A stretch of 64,000 nt of DNA from Lentzea albida (GTDB lineage: Bacteria; Actinomycetota; Actinomycetes; Mycobacteriales; Pseudonocardiaceae), in assembly GCF_900111005.1 (NCBI RefSeq), contig NZ_FOFV01000013.1, forward strand, positions 186,001 through 250,000, given 5' to 3'. The notes beneath the pieces were generated by a model, which saw only the letters and a program-made list of their open reading frames with translations, did not search any database and was not told the origin of the DNA. Shown here piece by piece: positions 45,169 through 53,773 of the stretch. Position numbers and translations under genes: made by a program. Position 1 is the first letter of the stretch. Every line of letters starts with the position of its first letter.

Positions 45169-46163
45169 GACGGGTGCTCGAGCTGATCGACATGCTGCCG
45201 CGTCCGCTGGACTCGGTGCGGTCGATCAAGCTCAAGCTCGGCATCGTGATCGTGGTGTCCGGGTGCGTGTCGTTCGCGTACTTCCGCTACGTGACGGGGT
45301 GGCTGCCGCCGCGGACCACTTTGATCGCGCTGGTGTTGGGGCTGCTGACCTCGCAGCTGCTCGCGCACGGCATGACCTCGCCGTTGCGGGAGATGACCTC
45401 CGCGGCGCGGTCGATGGCCTCCGGTGACTACTCGCGTTCGGTGCGGGCCACGTCGTCCGACGAGGTCGGCCAGCTCGCGGAGGCGTTCACGGTGATGGCT
45501 TCGGATCTGGCCGCGGCCGACCAGCAGCGGCGTGAGCTGATCGCGAACGTGTCGCACGAGCTGCGGACTCCGATCTCCGCGTTGCAGGCGGTGCTGGAGA
45601 ACGTGGTGGACGGGGTCGCTGCCCCTGATGCCGCGACCATGCGGACGGCCCTCGCCCAGACCGAGCGGCTGGGGCGGCTGGTCACCGAACTGCTCGACCT
45701 GTCGAAGATCGACGCCGGGGTGCTGTCGCTGAACCGGGAGACGCTGTCGGTGTCGTCGCTGGTGGCGGATGTGGTGGCGGAGGCCGCGGTGGCCGCGCCC
45801 GCCGCCTCGTTCTCGATCGACGTTCCCGGCGACCTGACCGTTCTCGCCGACGGGGAGCGGCTGCACCAGGTGCTGGTGAACCTGGTGGACAACGCGGCCC
45901 GGCACGGACCCACCGGGGGGTTGGTGTCCGTGTCCGGGTACGCGTCCGGAGCGTGCGTGGTGCTGGAGGTCCGGGACGAGGGGCCGGGGATCGCGGTCGC
46001 CGACCGGTCCCGGATCTTCGAGAGGTTCACCCGAGGGGAGAGGGCGGGCGGTGGCGGGACCGGGCTCGGGCTCGCCATCGCCCGGTGGGTGGTGGACCTG
46101 CACGGCGGCACGATCGCCGTGGTGGACCCCGGGTCGTGCATCCGGGTGACTTTGCCCCGCTGA
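45165..46163 (+). CDS. Sensor histidine kinase
   Basis: 332 residues, overlapping the response regulator by 4 bp (ATGA). Two membrane helices (about 24-42 and 50-70) with almost no extracytoplasmic loop between them, HAMP region about 70-120 (SPLREMTSAARSMASGDYSR), dimerisation/phospho-acceptor ELIANVSHELRTPISALQ (His about 129), and an HATPase domain with N box VLVNLVDNAARHG, G1 DEGPGIAV and G2 GGTGLGLAIA. The lack of a sensor loop suggests intramembrane sensing of envelope stress. It forms a two-component system with the preceding gene. Confidence 0.95.
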   Translation: MRRVLELIDMLPRPLDSVRSIKLKLGIVIVVSGCVSFAYFRYVTGWLPPRTTLIALVLGLLTSQLLAHGMTSPLREMTSAARSMASGDYSRSVRATSSDEVGQLAEAFTVMASDLAAADQQRRELIANVSHELRTPISALQAVLENVVDGVAAPDAATMRTALAQTERLGRLVTELLDLSKIDAGVLSLNRETLSVSSLVADVVAEAAVAAPAASFSIDVPGDLTVLADGERLHQVLVNLVDNAARHGPTGGLVSVSGYASGACVVLEVRDEGPGIAVADRSRIFERFTRGERAGGGGTGLGLAIARWVVDLHGGTIAVVDPGSCIRVTLPR

Positions 46164-46245
46164 CTTTTCTTGTTCGTTCTCGTCCGCACCCGTTCGTGCT
46201 GGTGTGGCGGTGAAGCGCGCCCGTTTTCGGGCTTGGGAGAGAGAC

Positions 46246-48117
46246 ATGACTGACTCTGGTGAGACGTCCGGGACGCCTGGGAAGCCTTCGAAGCCTGCGC
46301 GGAAGGCGGTGGGGAAGGGGGTCGGGCGGTCGCGGTACCGGGATTTCCGGAGGGTGGGGTACCGGCCGGTGGCCGGAGGGCCGGCGGGCGCTGAGGAGTC
46401 GGCGGGTGCCGGGGAGCCGGCGGAGGAGGCCGCCACCGCCGGGGACAAGCCCCAGCCCGCGCAGCCCGAGGCAGCGGCGGAGTCCAAGCCCGCGGCTGAC
46501 ACGCCTGACACGGCAGAGGCCAAGCCGACCGCCGACAAGCCCGTGGCAGAGGCGAAGCCCGCCGCGCAGCCCACCCCGGCCGTCCAACCCGCCGCGGTCG
46601 TCACCGCCACCCTCCCCCCACCGTCCCCGTGGCAGGGCCCGCCCCGCTACCCCACTCCCACCCCCGCCATGGCCACCCCAGGCGTCCCGTTCATGCCCTG
46701 GTGGCGCCCACCCACCACCGGCGCCCCCGGCAAGGCCCTGATCGCGGGCCTCGCCGCGGGCCTGGCCGGCGCCTTCCTCGCCGTGCCCAACAACGGCATC
46801 GGCTGGTTCCTGGCCGGGCTCGTCGGCGTCGGCGCGGTGCTGTTCTACAGCGGCAAGCCCACGGTCGAGCGGGCGTTGTGGCTGGCGGCCGCCCTGGCGT
46901 TCCTCGCGATGGCGTTCCTCCGGGCCGCGGAGTGGGTGTTCCCGCTCAGCCTCCTGGCGTCCATGCTCTGCGGGTCGATCGCGATGGCCGGCGGCAAGAC
47001 GGTGCGAGGGCTCGTGTTCGGGGCCGTCGGGGTCGGGCTGGGTGCGTTCCGGTCGATCCCGTGGGTCGCGAAGGGGGTCAAGAAGCGCGGGCCGATCGGC
47101 ATCAGGCCGTTCGTCTCCGTTGGTGTGGCGTTGGTGCTGTTGTTGGTCTTCGGGTCGTTGCTGGCCGGGGCGGACAAGGGGTTCAACGACTTCCTCGAGG
47201 CGTTGGTGCCCGACCTGAACCTGGACGACTGGGTGCAGCAGGCGTTCTTCGGGGTGGTGGCGGCGTTCGGGGCGCTCGGCGCCTGTTATCTGGTGGCGGC
47301 GCCGCCGGAGATCGACGAGGACGCCGAGCAGAAGCCCGGGTCGTTGCGGCTCAAGGACTACGGGTTGCCCGTGGGTGTGCTTGTGTTGCTGTTCACCGGG
47401 TTCGTGGGGACGCAGCTCGCGGTGTTGTTCGGTGGCGAGGCGTACGTGATGAAGACGGCCGGGGTGACGTTCGCCGAGTACGCGCGGTCCGGGTTCTGGC
47501 AGCTGCTGTGGGTCACGATCCTGACGCTCGGCGTGATCGCCGGTGTGGCGCGGTTCGCGGTGAAGAAGTCGCAGAAGGACCAGTTGTGGCTGCGGGTTCT
47601 CCTCGGTTCACTGGCTGTTCTCACACTCGTCATCGTCGCGAGTGCCTTGAGCCGCATGTGGTTCTACCAGCAGGCGTACGGGTGGACGGTGCTGCGGCTG
47701 CTCGTCGCGTCGTGCGAGGTGTGGCTGGCCGTGGTGTACGTGATGGTGATCGCGAGCGGGATCTCGTTGCGCGCCAACTGGTTGCCGAAGGCGATCGTCG
47801 CTACGGGTGCCGCGTTCTTCCTCGTTGTGGTGGCGATGAACCCCGAACGAGTGGTCGCCGACTACAACGTGTCGCGGTTCGAGGCCACGCAGAAGATCGA
47901 CACGTACTACCTGTCGCAGTTGTCCGAGGACGCGGCGCCCGCGCTCGTCAGGCTTCCGGAGTACGAACGCTCGTGTGCGTTGCGGCGGTTGAAGAACCGC
48001 ACGCCCGAGAAGGACTGGCGGGAGTGGAACCTCGCGCGCCACAACGCGAAGAAGTCACTCGAAAGTGTTGTGGTGACTGAGGTCACCTGTGAAGGCGCAT
48101 ACTCGGGAGAGAGGTAA
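46246..48117 (+). CDS. DUF4173-type integral membrane protein
   Basis: 623 residues from the ATG at 46246, which has GGGAGAGA upstream (a GTG at 46204 is weaker). The first 150 residues are Ala/Pro/Glu/Lys-rich and disordered. About 11-12 hydrophobic helices follow, with the family motif AGVTFAEYARSGFWQLLWV near 420, characteristic of DUF4173/DUF4153 proteins. A soluble C-terminal tail (about 560-623) carries charged residues and Cys. Function unknown. Its 3' end may overlap the NRPS start region, so co-transcription is likely. Confidence 0.82.
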   Translation: MTDSGETSGTPGKPSKPARKAVGKGVGRSRYRDFRRVGYRPVAGGPAGAEESAGAGEPAEEAATAGDKPQPAQPEAAAESKPAADTPDTAEAKPTADKPVAEAKPAAQPTPAVQPAAVVTATLPPPSPWQGPPRYPTPTPAMATPGVPFMPWWRPPTTGAPGKALIAGLAAGLAGAFLAVPNNGIGWFLAGLVGVGAVLFYSGKPTVERALWLAAALAFLAMAFLRAAEWVFPLSLLASMLCGSIAMAGGKTVRGLVFGAVGVGLGAFRSIPWVAKGVKKRGPIGIRPFVSVGVALVLLLVFGSLLAGADKGFNDFLEALVPDLNLDDWVQQAFFGVVAAFGALGACYLVAAPPEIDEDAEQKPGSLRLKDYGLPVGVLVLLFTGFVGTQLAVLFGGEAYVMKTAGVTFAEYARSGFWQLLWVTILTLGVIAGVARFAVKKSQKDQLWLRVLLGSLAVLTLVIVASALSRMWFYQQAYGWTVLRLLVASCEVWLAVVYVMVIASGISLRANWLPKAIVATGAAFFLVVVAMNPERVVADYNVSRFEATQKIDTYYLSQLSEDAAPALVRLPEYERSCALRRLKNRTPEKDWREWNLARHNAKKSLESVVVTEVTCEGAYSGER

Positions 48118-48181
48118 GCCGTTACGTGACTGTAAAGTTGGTCGGCTACCAGTTGCCGAGAGGGTGAGAAGTGACGCACAA

Positions 48182-51100
48182 GTGACGATCGCGGCTGAAC
48201 CCGTTGTCCTCCCATCGATGTTCACCGCAGGCGAGGCGCCTTCACCGCGCACCCTCCTGGACATCCTGCGCGCGAGTGCCGAGACGCACCCGAACGCGCT
48301 GGCCGTCGACGACGGCACCACCGCGCTGACGTACCGCGCACTGATCACGGAAGTACTGGAACTCAAGGACAAGCTCGCCGCCGAAGGTGTCGGGATCGGC
48401 GACCGGGTCGGCATCCGCGTGCCGTCCGGGACGGTCGACCTCTACGTCTCGATCCTGGCGACCCTCGCGGCCGGCGCGGCCTACGTGCCCGTCGACTTCG
48501 AAGATCCGGACGAGCGCGCCGAGCTCGTTTTCGGTGAGGCACAGGTGGGTGCCGTGCTGGGCGAGGGCCGATCCCTTGTGCGGCACGGCTCCACGCTCGG
48601 CGTCACCGGAGAACCCGGGCTGGACGACGACGCGTGGATCATCTTCACGTCCGGTTCGACCGGCAAGCCCAAGGGCGTCGCCGTGACGCACCGCAGCGCC
48701 GCCGCGTTCGTCGACGCCGAAGCGCGGCTGTTCCTGCAGGATGAGCCGATCGGGCCCGACGACCGCGTGCTCGCGGGTCTCTCGGTCGCGTTCGACGCCT
48801 CCTGCGAGGAGATGTGGCTCGCGTGGCGCTACGGCGCCTGCCTGGTGCCCGCGCCGCGGTCGCTGGTGCGCACCGGCATGGATTTGGGGCCGTGGCTGGT
48901 CGAGCAGGAGATCACCGTCGTCTCCACGGTGCCCACGCTGGCCGCGCTGTGGCCCGTCGAGGCACTGGACGACGTGCGGCTGCTGATCTTCGGCGGCGAG
49001 GCCTGCCCTCCCGAACTGGCCGAGCGGCTCGCCGTCCCCGGCCGCGAGGTCTGGAACACCTACGGGCCGACGGAGGCCACCGTCGTCGCCTGCGCCGCGC
49101 AGATGACCGGCCAGGGCCCCGTGCGCATCGGACTGCCGCTCGACGGCTGGGACCTCGTCGTGGTGGACGCCCAGGGCGAGGTCGTGCCCATGGGCGAGTC
49201 CGGCGAACTGGTCATCGGCGGCGTCGGCCTGGCGCGCTACCTCGACGCCGAGAAGGACGCGCAGAAGTACGCGCCGCTGCCCTCGATGGGCTGGGACCGC
49301 GCGTACCGCAGCGGTGACGTGGTCCGCGCCGAGCCGGAAGGCCTCGTCTTCCTCGGGCGCGCGGACGAGCAGATCAAGCTCGGCGGCCGCCGCATCGAGC
49401 TCGGCGAGGTCGACGCGGCGCTCGGCGCGCTGTCCGGTGTCGCCGGAGCCGCCGCGGCCGTGCGCACGACTCGCGGCGGCAACCAGATCCTCGTCGGCTA
49501 CGTCGTCGCGGACGGCGAGTTCGACCAGGACGCGGCCGTCGAGCAGCTGCGCACCGAACTGCCGGCCGCCCTCGTCCCGTTGATCGCGGTGGTCGAGACG
49601 CTGCCGACGCGCACGTCCGGCAAGGTCGACCGCGCCGCCCTGCCGTGGCCGCTCGAGTCGATGGACACCGCCGGTGTGGTGTTCAGCGGGCTCGAGGGCT
49701 GGCTCGCGGAGCGGTGGGCCGAGGTGCTCGGCTCCGGCCCTGCCTCCGAGGACGCGAACTTCTTCGCGTCCGGCGGCAGCTCGCTCGGCGCCGCGCAGCT
49801 CGTGTCGATGATCCGCGCGCGCTACCCGAGCACGTCGGTGCAGGACATCTATCAGAACCCCACGCTCTACAAGCTCGCGCGCAGGCTGGAGTCGTACGGC
49901 GAGACGGCCGAGGTGCGCGAGGTCGCGCCGACGCCGCGCTGGACCGGTGTCGTCCAGACGCTGCTGATGGTCCCGCTGCTCACGGTCGCCGGCGCGCGCT
50001 GGGTCGTGGCACTGACCGCGCTCTCGAACGTGCTGGGCTGGACGTCGGTGTCCTGGTGGTGGGTCGCGGCCGGGTTCGTCCTGTTCCTCAGCCCCGCCGG
50101 GCGTCTCGCGATCTCCGCGGGCGGCGCGCGATTGCTGCTGCGCGGCGTGAAGCCGGGCACGTACCCGCGCGGCGGTTCCGTCCACTTGCGACTGTGGACC
50201 GCCGAGGTGCTGGCGCAGATGTCCCGCGCCACCGAGCTTTCCGGTTCCTGGGTCACGCACTACGCGCGGGCGCTGGGCGCGAAGATCGGCGAAGGCGCCG
50301 ACCTGCACTCGTTGCCGCCCGTCACGGGCATGCTCAAGGTCGGGCGCGGCGCCGCCGTCGAGCCCGAGGTCGACCTGTCCGGCTGGTGGATCGACGGCGA
50401 CAGGCTGCGCATCGGCCGCGTCCGGATCGGCGCGGGCGCGACCGTCGGTGCCCGCAGCACGCTGTTCCCCGGCGCGCGGATCGGCAAGAAGGCCGAGGTG
50501 GCGCCCGGTTCGGGCGTGCGCGGCTCGGTGCCGACCGGTCAGCGCTGGGCGGGCGTCCCGGCGATCCGCGAGGGCAAGGCCGCGCGGTCGTTCCCGTCGC
50601 GCCGCCCGGAGCGCTCGCGCCTCTGGAACCTCATGTACGGCCTCTCGTCCGGCCTGCTGGCCGCACTGCCACTGCTGGCGGCCGCTCCTGCCCTGCTGTA
50701 CGTGCTGCGCCGCCCCGTGACGCTGACGTCGGCGCTGTGGGACGTCCCGGTCGCCTCCGCGATCTGGTTCGGCTCGTACGCGCTGATCGTGCTGGTCGCC
50801 GTGCGCCTGCTGGGCATCGGCATGCGCGAGGGGTACTACCCCGTGCACAGCCGCGTGGCCTGGGCCGCGTGGACGACCGAGCGGTTGATGAACAACGCGC
50901 GCTCGGCTCTGTTCCCGCTGTACGCGTCGCTGTTCACGCCCGTGTGGCTGCGTCTGCTGGGCATGAAGGTCGGCCGCGGCGTCGAGGCGTCCACGGTGGT
51001 CGCGCTGCCGAAGATGACCAGGGTGGGCGACGGCGCGTTCCTGGCCGACGACACGATGGTCGCGTCCTACGAGCTCGGCGGCGGCTGGCTGCGCATCGCC

Positions 51101-51955
51101 ACCGCGCGCGTCGGCAAGCGGGCGTTCCTGGGCAACTCGGGCATGACCGCGCCCGGTCGCGCGGTGCCGAAGGGCGGGCTCGTGGGCGTGCTGTCGGCGG
51201 CGCCGAAGCGGGCCAAGGCCGGGTCGTCGTACCTCGGCATGCCGCCGATGAAGCTGCCGCGCGCCGCCGAGGTCTCGGACCAGTCGCGCACGTTCGACCC
51301 GCCGAAGCACCTGATGTGGGCGCGGGCGCTGGTCGAGCTGTGCCGGTTCGTGCCGGTGATGCTGAACGTGGCTCTCGTCGTGGGCGTGCTGTTCGCGCTG
51401 AAGGAGTTCGGCCTCTGGGCCTCCGGCCTCGTGCTGCTGGGTGCCGGCGTGGCCGCGTGCCTGGTCGCCGTGGTCGCCAAGTGGACGCTCGTGGGCCGCT
51501 TCAAGACCCGCGAGTACCCGCTGTGGTCGGCGTTCGTGTGGCGCAACGAGCTGGCGGACACGTTCGTCGAGGTGCTCGCGGTGCCGTGGCTGATCGGGTT
51601 CTCCGGCGGCACGCCGATCATGAACCTGTGGCTGCGCTCGCTGGGCGCGTCCGTCGGCCGAGGGGTGTGGTGCGAGTCGTACTGGCTGCCCGAGGCCGAC
51701 CTGGTGGAGCTCGGTGCCGGGGCGACCGTGAACCGGGGCTGTGTCGTGCAGACGCACCTGTTCCACGACCGGATCCTGCGGATGGACCGGGTGGAGCTGG
51801 GCGCCGGGTCCACTTTGGGCCCGCACGGCATCGTGCTGCCCGGCGCGTCCGTCGGCGACCACACGACGATCGGACCCGCCTCGCTGGTCATGCGCGGAGA
51901 GGATGTACCGTCGGGAACCCGTTGGCTGGGCAACCCGATCTCCGCGTGGACATGA
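48182..51955 (+). CDS. Pls/PosA-family NRPS-like homopoly(amino acid) synthetase
   Basis: About 1257 residues. GTG 48182 is my best start; GTG 48164 and ATG 48218 are alternatives. Adenylation domain about 20-500 (IIFTSGSTGKPKG about 155, YGPTEATVVAC, LGGRRIELGEVDAA, RTSGKVDR). Carrier domain with phosphopantetheine Ser in FFASGGSSLGAAQL (about 533). From 580 to the end there are about six membrane helices alternating with left-handed beta-helix repeats. This is the layout of epsilon-poly-lysine synthetase and relatives, where tandem C-terminal domains elongate the polymer. No condensation domain. Specificity residues (hand alignment to GrsA) read D-A-E-T-I-G-T-V-V-K; the acidic Glu hints at a basic amino acid. 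Confidence 0.9.
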   Translation: MTIAAEPVVLPSMFTAGEAPSPRTLLDILRASAETHPNALAVDDGTTALTYRALITEVLELKDKLAAEGVGIGDRVGIRVPSGTVDLYVSILATLAAGAAYVPVDFEDPDERAELVFGEAQVGAVLGEGRSLVRHGSTLGVTGEPGLDDDAWIIFTSGSTGKPKGVAVTHRSAAAFVDAEARLFLQDEPIGPDDRVLAGLSVAFDASCEEMWLAWRYGACLVPAPRSLVRTGMDLGPWLVEQEITVVSTVPTLAALWPVEALDDVRLLIFGGEACPPELAERLAVPGREVWNTYGPTEATVVACAAQMTGQGPVRIGLPLDGWDLVVVDAQGEVVPMGESGELVIGGVGLARYLDAEKDAQKYAPLPSMGWDRAYRSGDVVRAEPEGLVFLGRADEQIKLGGRRIELGEVDAALGALSGVAGAAAAVRTTRGGNQILVGYVVADGEFDQDAAVEQLRTELPAALVPLIAVVETLPTRTSGKVDRAALPWPLESMDTAGVVFSGLEGWLAERWAEVLGSGPASEDANFFASGGSSLGAAQLVSMIRARYPSTSVQDIYQNPTLYKLARRLESYGETAEVREVAPTPRWTGVVQTLLMVPLLTVAGARWVVALTALSNVLGWTSVSWWWVAAGFVLFLSPAGRLAISAGGARLLLRGVKPGTYPRGGSVHLRLWTAEVLAQMSRATELSGSWVTHYARALGAKIGEGADLHSLPPVTGMLKVGRGAAVEPEVDLSGWWIDGDRLRIGRVRIGAGATVGARSTLFPGARIGKKAEVAPGSGVRGSVPTGQRWAGVPAIREGKAARSFPSRRPERSRLWNLMYGLSSGLLAALPLLAAAPALLYVLRRPVTLTSALWDVPVASAIWFGSYALIVLVAVRLLGIGMREGYYPVHSRVAWAAWTTERLMNNARSALFPLYASLFTPVWLRLLGMKVGRGVEASTVVALPKMTRVGDGAFLADDTMVASYELGGGWLRIATARVGKRAFLGNSGMTAPGRAVPKGGLVGVLSAAPKRAKAGSSYLGMPPMKLPRAAEVSDQSRTFDPPKHLMWARALVELCRFVPVMLNVALVVGVLFALKEFGLWASGLVLLGAGVAACLVAVVAKWTLVGRFKTREYPLWSAFVWRNELADTFVEVLAVPWLIGFSGGTPIMNLWLRSLGASVGRGVWCESYWLPEADLVELGAGATVNRGCVVQTHLFHDRILRMDRVELGAGSTLGPHGIVLPGASVGDHTTIGPASLVMRGEDVPSGTRWLGNPISAWT

Positions 51956-53151
51956 GCTTCTCCGTACACCATTACGCGCTAGAGCTTGACTACAAGCCGC
52001 ACTCCGCGCGCCTTTCGGGGCGCGCGGTGCTGCAGGCTTCCTGTCCTGCTCCCCTGACGTCGTTCTCGCTGTCCTTCGGACCGCTGCGGATCTCGAAGCT
52101 GCTGGTCAACGGCAGACCGGCCCGCTACGGGCACGCGGGCGGCGTGCTGAACGTCCGCGCCGCCGTGCGCGGCGCCTTCACCGTCGAGGTCCGGTACTCG
52201 GGCATCCCGAAGCCGATCTCGACGCCCGAGTGGGGCGACCTCGGCTGGGACGAGCTGACGGACGGTTCGATCGTGGCCTCGCAGCCCATCGGGGCGCCGT
52301 CGTGGTTCCCGTGCCTGGACGAACCGTCGTCCAAGGCCTCGTACCACCTGGAGGTCACCGCGCCCTCGCCGTACACCGTGGTGTGCAACGGGGTGCTGGT
52401 CGACGGCAAGGTCTCCGGCAGCACCACCCGGTGGACGTACTCGATGGCCGCGCCGATGGCGACCTACCTCGCGACCGTCCAGATCGGACAGTACGTCGAG
52501 GCGCTGCCCGGCGTCTGGGCGCCGTCGCGGCTCAAGCGCCTGGTGGCCCACGACTTCGGCCGGCAGAACGCGATGGTCGAGCTGTTCTCGTCGCTGTTCG
52601 GGCCGTACCCGTTCGCCAGGTACGCGGTCGTGGTGACCGACGACGCGCTCGACGTTCCCGTTGAGGCACAAGGGCTGTCGACGTTCGGCGCGAACCACGT
52701 GGACGGACGGCGCGGGTCGGAACGGCTGGTGGCGCACGAGCTGGCGCACCAGTGGTTCGGCAACTCGGTCGGGCTCGCCTCGTGGGAGCACATCTGGCTG
52801 AACGAGGGTTTCGCCAGCTATTCGGAGTGGTTGTGGTCCGAGGCGTCCGGCGGCCGGTCGGCCGACGCGTGTGCCGCGGCGGCACGGGACCTCCTGAGGC
52901 GCCTGCCGCAGGACATCGTGATCGGCCGGCCCACGCGATCGCAGTGGTTCGACGACCGCGTCTACAAGCGCGGGGCGTTGACCGTGCACGCGCTGCGCCG
53001 CGAGATGGGCGACGACTCGTTCTTCGCGCTGCTGCGGGAGTGGTGCGCGCGCAACCGGCACGGCGTCGTGACGACCGAGGACTTCATCGCACTGGCCGGG
53101 CACCGGGACCTGCTCGACCGCTGGTTGTTCAAGCCCGAACTGCCTCGCTAG
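51952..53151 (+). CDS. Short M1-family zinc aminopeptidase coupled to the NRPS
   Basis: 399 residues starting ATGA over the NRPS stop, so translation is coupled. M1 zinc motif HELAHQWFG...NEGFA (H-E-x-x-H, 18 residues, E; about 262-285) and a late Tyr in DDRVYKRG. The exopeptidase G-x-M-E-N motif is replaced by EAQGLSTFG. It is half the size of PepN-type enzymes, lacking the C-terminal helical domain, and has no signal peptide. In epsilon-poly-lysine producers an M1-type zinc aminopeptidase degrades the polymer, so a trimming or self-protection role is the best inference. Overlaps the convergent Nudix gene by 23 bp. Confidence 0.92.
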   Translation: MSFSVHHYALELDYKPHSARLSGRAVLQASCPAPLTSFSLSFGPLRISKLLVNGRPARYGHAGGVLNVRAAVRGAFTVEVRYSGIPKPISTPEWGDLGWDELTDGSIVASQPIGAPSWFPCLDEPSSKASYHLEVTAPSPYTVVCNGVLVDGKVSGSTTRWTYSMAAPMATYLATVQIGQYVEALPGVWAPSRLKRLVAHDFGRQNAMVELFSSLFGPYPFARYAVVVTDDALDVPVEAQGLSTFGANHVDGRRGSERLVAHELAHQWFGNSVGLASWEHIWLNEGFASYSEWLWSEASGGRSADACAAAARDLLRRLPQDIVIGRPTRSQWFDDRVYKRGALTVHALRREMGDDSFFALLREWCARNRHGVVTTEDFIALAGHRDLLDRWLFKPELPR

Positions 53152-53773
53152 ACCACTTCCACACCAGCGGCGGACGGCCGCCCTTGGGCAGCGCCGACGC
53201 GTGCTCGGTGGTGCGTTCCAGGCCCGGCACGCGGTCCATCGTGCGGCCCAGGTTGGCCGGGTAGGGCCGGTCGCCGGTCAGCGACTCGGTGACGTCGAGC
53301 GCCTGCGCCGTCGTGAACTCGCGCCCGAGCAGGCCCGCCGTGAACGCCACGTCGCGCCAGAGCTTGTCCGCGAGCAACGGCCGGCAGTCGGCGACGATCC
53401 GGTCGTGGTCGAACGCCAGCGCGGGCACGTCGTCGAGCCGGTGCCAGACGGCCACGTCCCCGGACGGGCCCGTCACGGTGGCCCACAACGCGATCGACAG
53501 CGTCGGGCCGCGCGGGTCGCGCGACGGCTCGTCGAACGTGGCGAGCTGGCCCGTCGCCGTCACGGACTCCCCGGCGAGGCCCAGCTTGCCCGTGACGGCC
53601 CTGGTGGTCGCGTCGCGCAGCCGTTCGCCCCTGCCCAGCAGGACGCCGGGCAGCGCCAGCTCCCCCGCGAACGGCGCTTGCGCGCGCGGTGCGACCCCCA
53701 CGAGCACCGTGCGCGCGTCCGGATCAAACCGGAGCGCTATGACGTCCACCGAGACCAACGTCGACTCGATCAT
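53129..53773 (-). CDS. NrtR-like Nudix-domain transcriptional regulator
   Basis: 214 residues, GGGAGA 8 bp before the ATG. The N-terminal half has a Nudix fold (SVDVIALRFDPDARTVLVGV, FAGELALPGV) but the Nudix box (GERLRDATTRAVTGKLGL) lacks the R-E-x-x-E-E acidic core, so hydrolysis is unlikely. The C-terminal half is the winged helix of NrtR-type regulators (KLWRDVAFTAGLL...ANLGRTMDRVPGL). These bind ADP-ribose or NAD-derived ligands and control NAD or nucleoside genes. Last gene of the four-gene operon; it overlaps the PurA-like gene by 50 bp. Confidence 0.85.
   Translation of the reverse strand: MIESTLVSVDVIALRFDPDARTVLVGVAPRAQAPFAGELALPGVLLGRGERLRDATTRAVTGKLGLAGESVTATGQLATFDEPSRDPRGPTLSIALWATVTGPSGDVAVWHRLDDVPALAFDHDRIVADCRPLLADKLWRDVAFTAGLLGREFTTAQALDVTESLTGDRPYPANLGRTMDRVPGLERTTEHASALPKGGRPPLVWKWSSEAVRA

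Noticed and set aside
48242-51862. A 1206-codon minus-strand ORF under the NRPS
   Set aside because: Shadow of the NRPS in an antisense frame; no motifs, Arg/His/Gln-rich composition.
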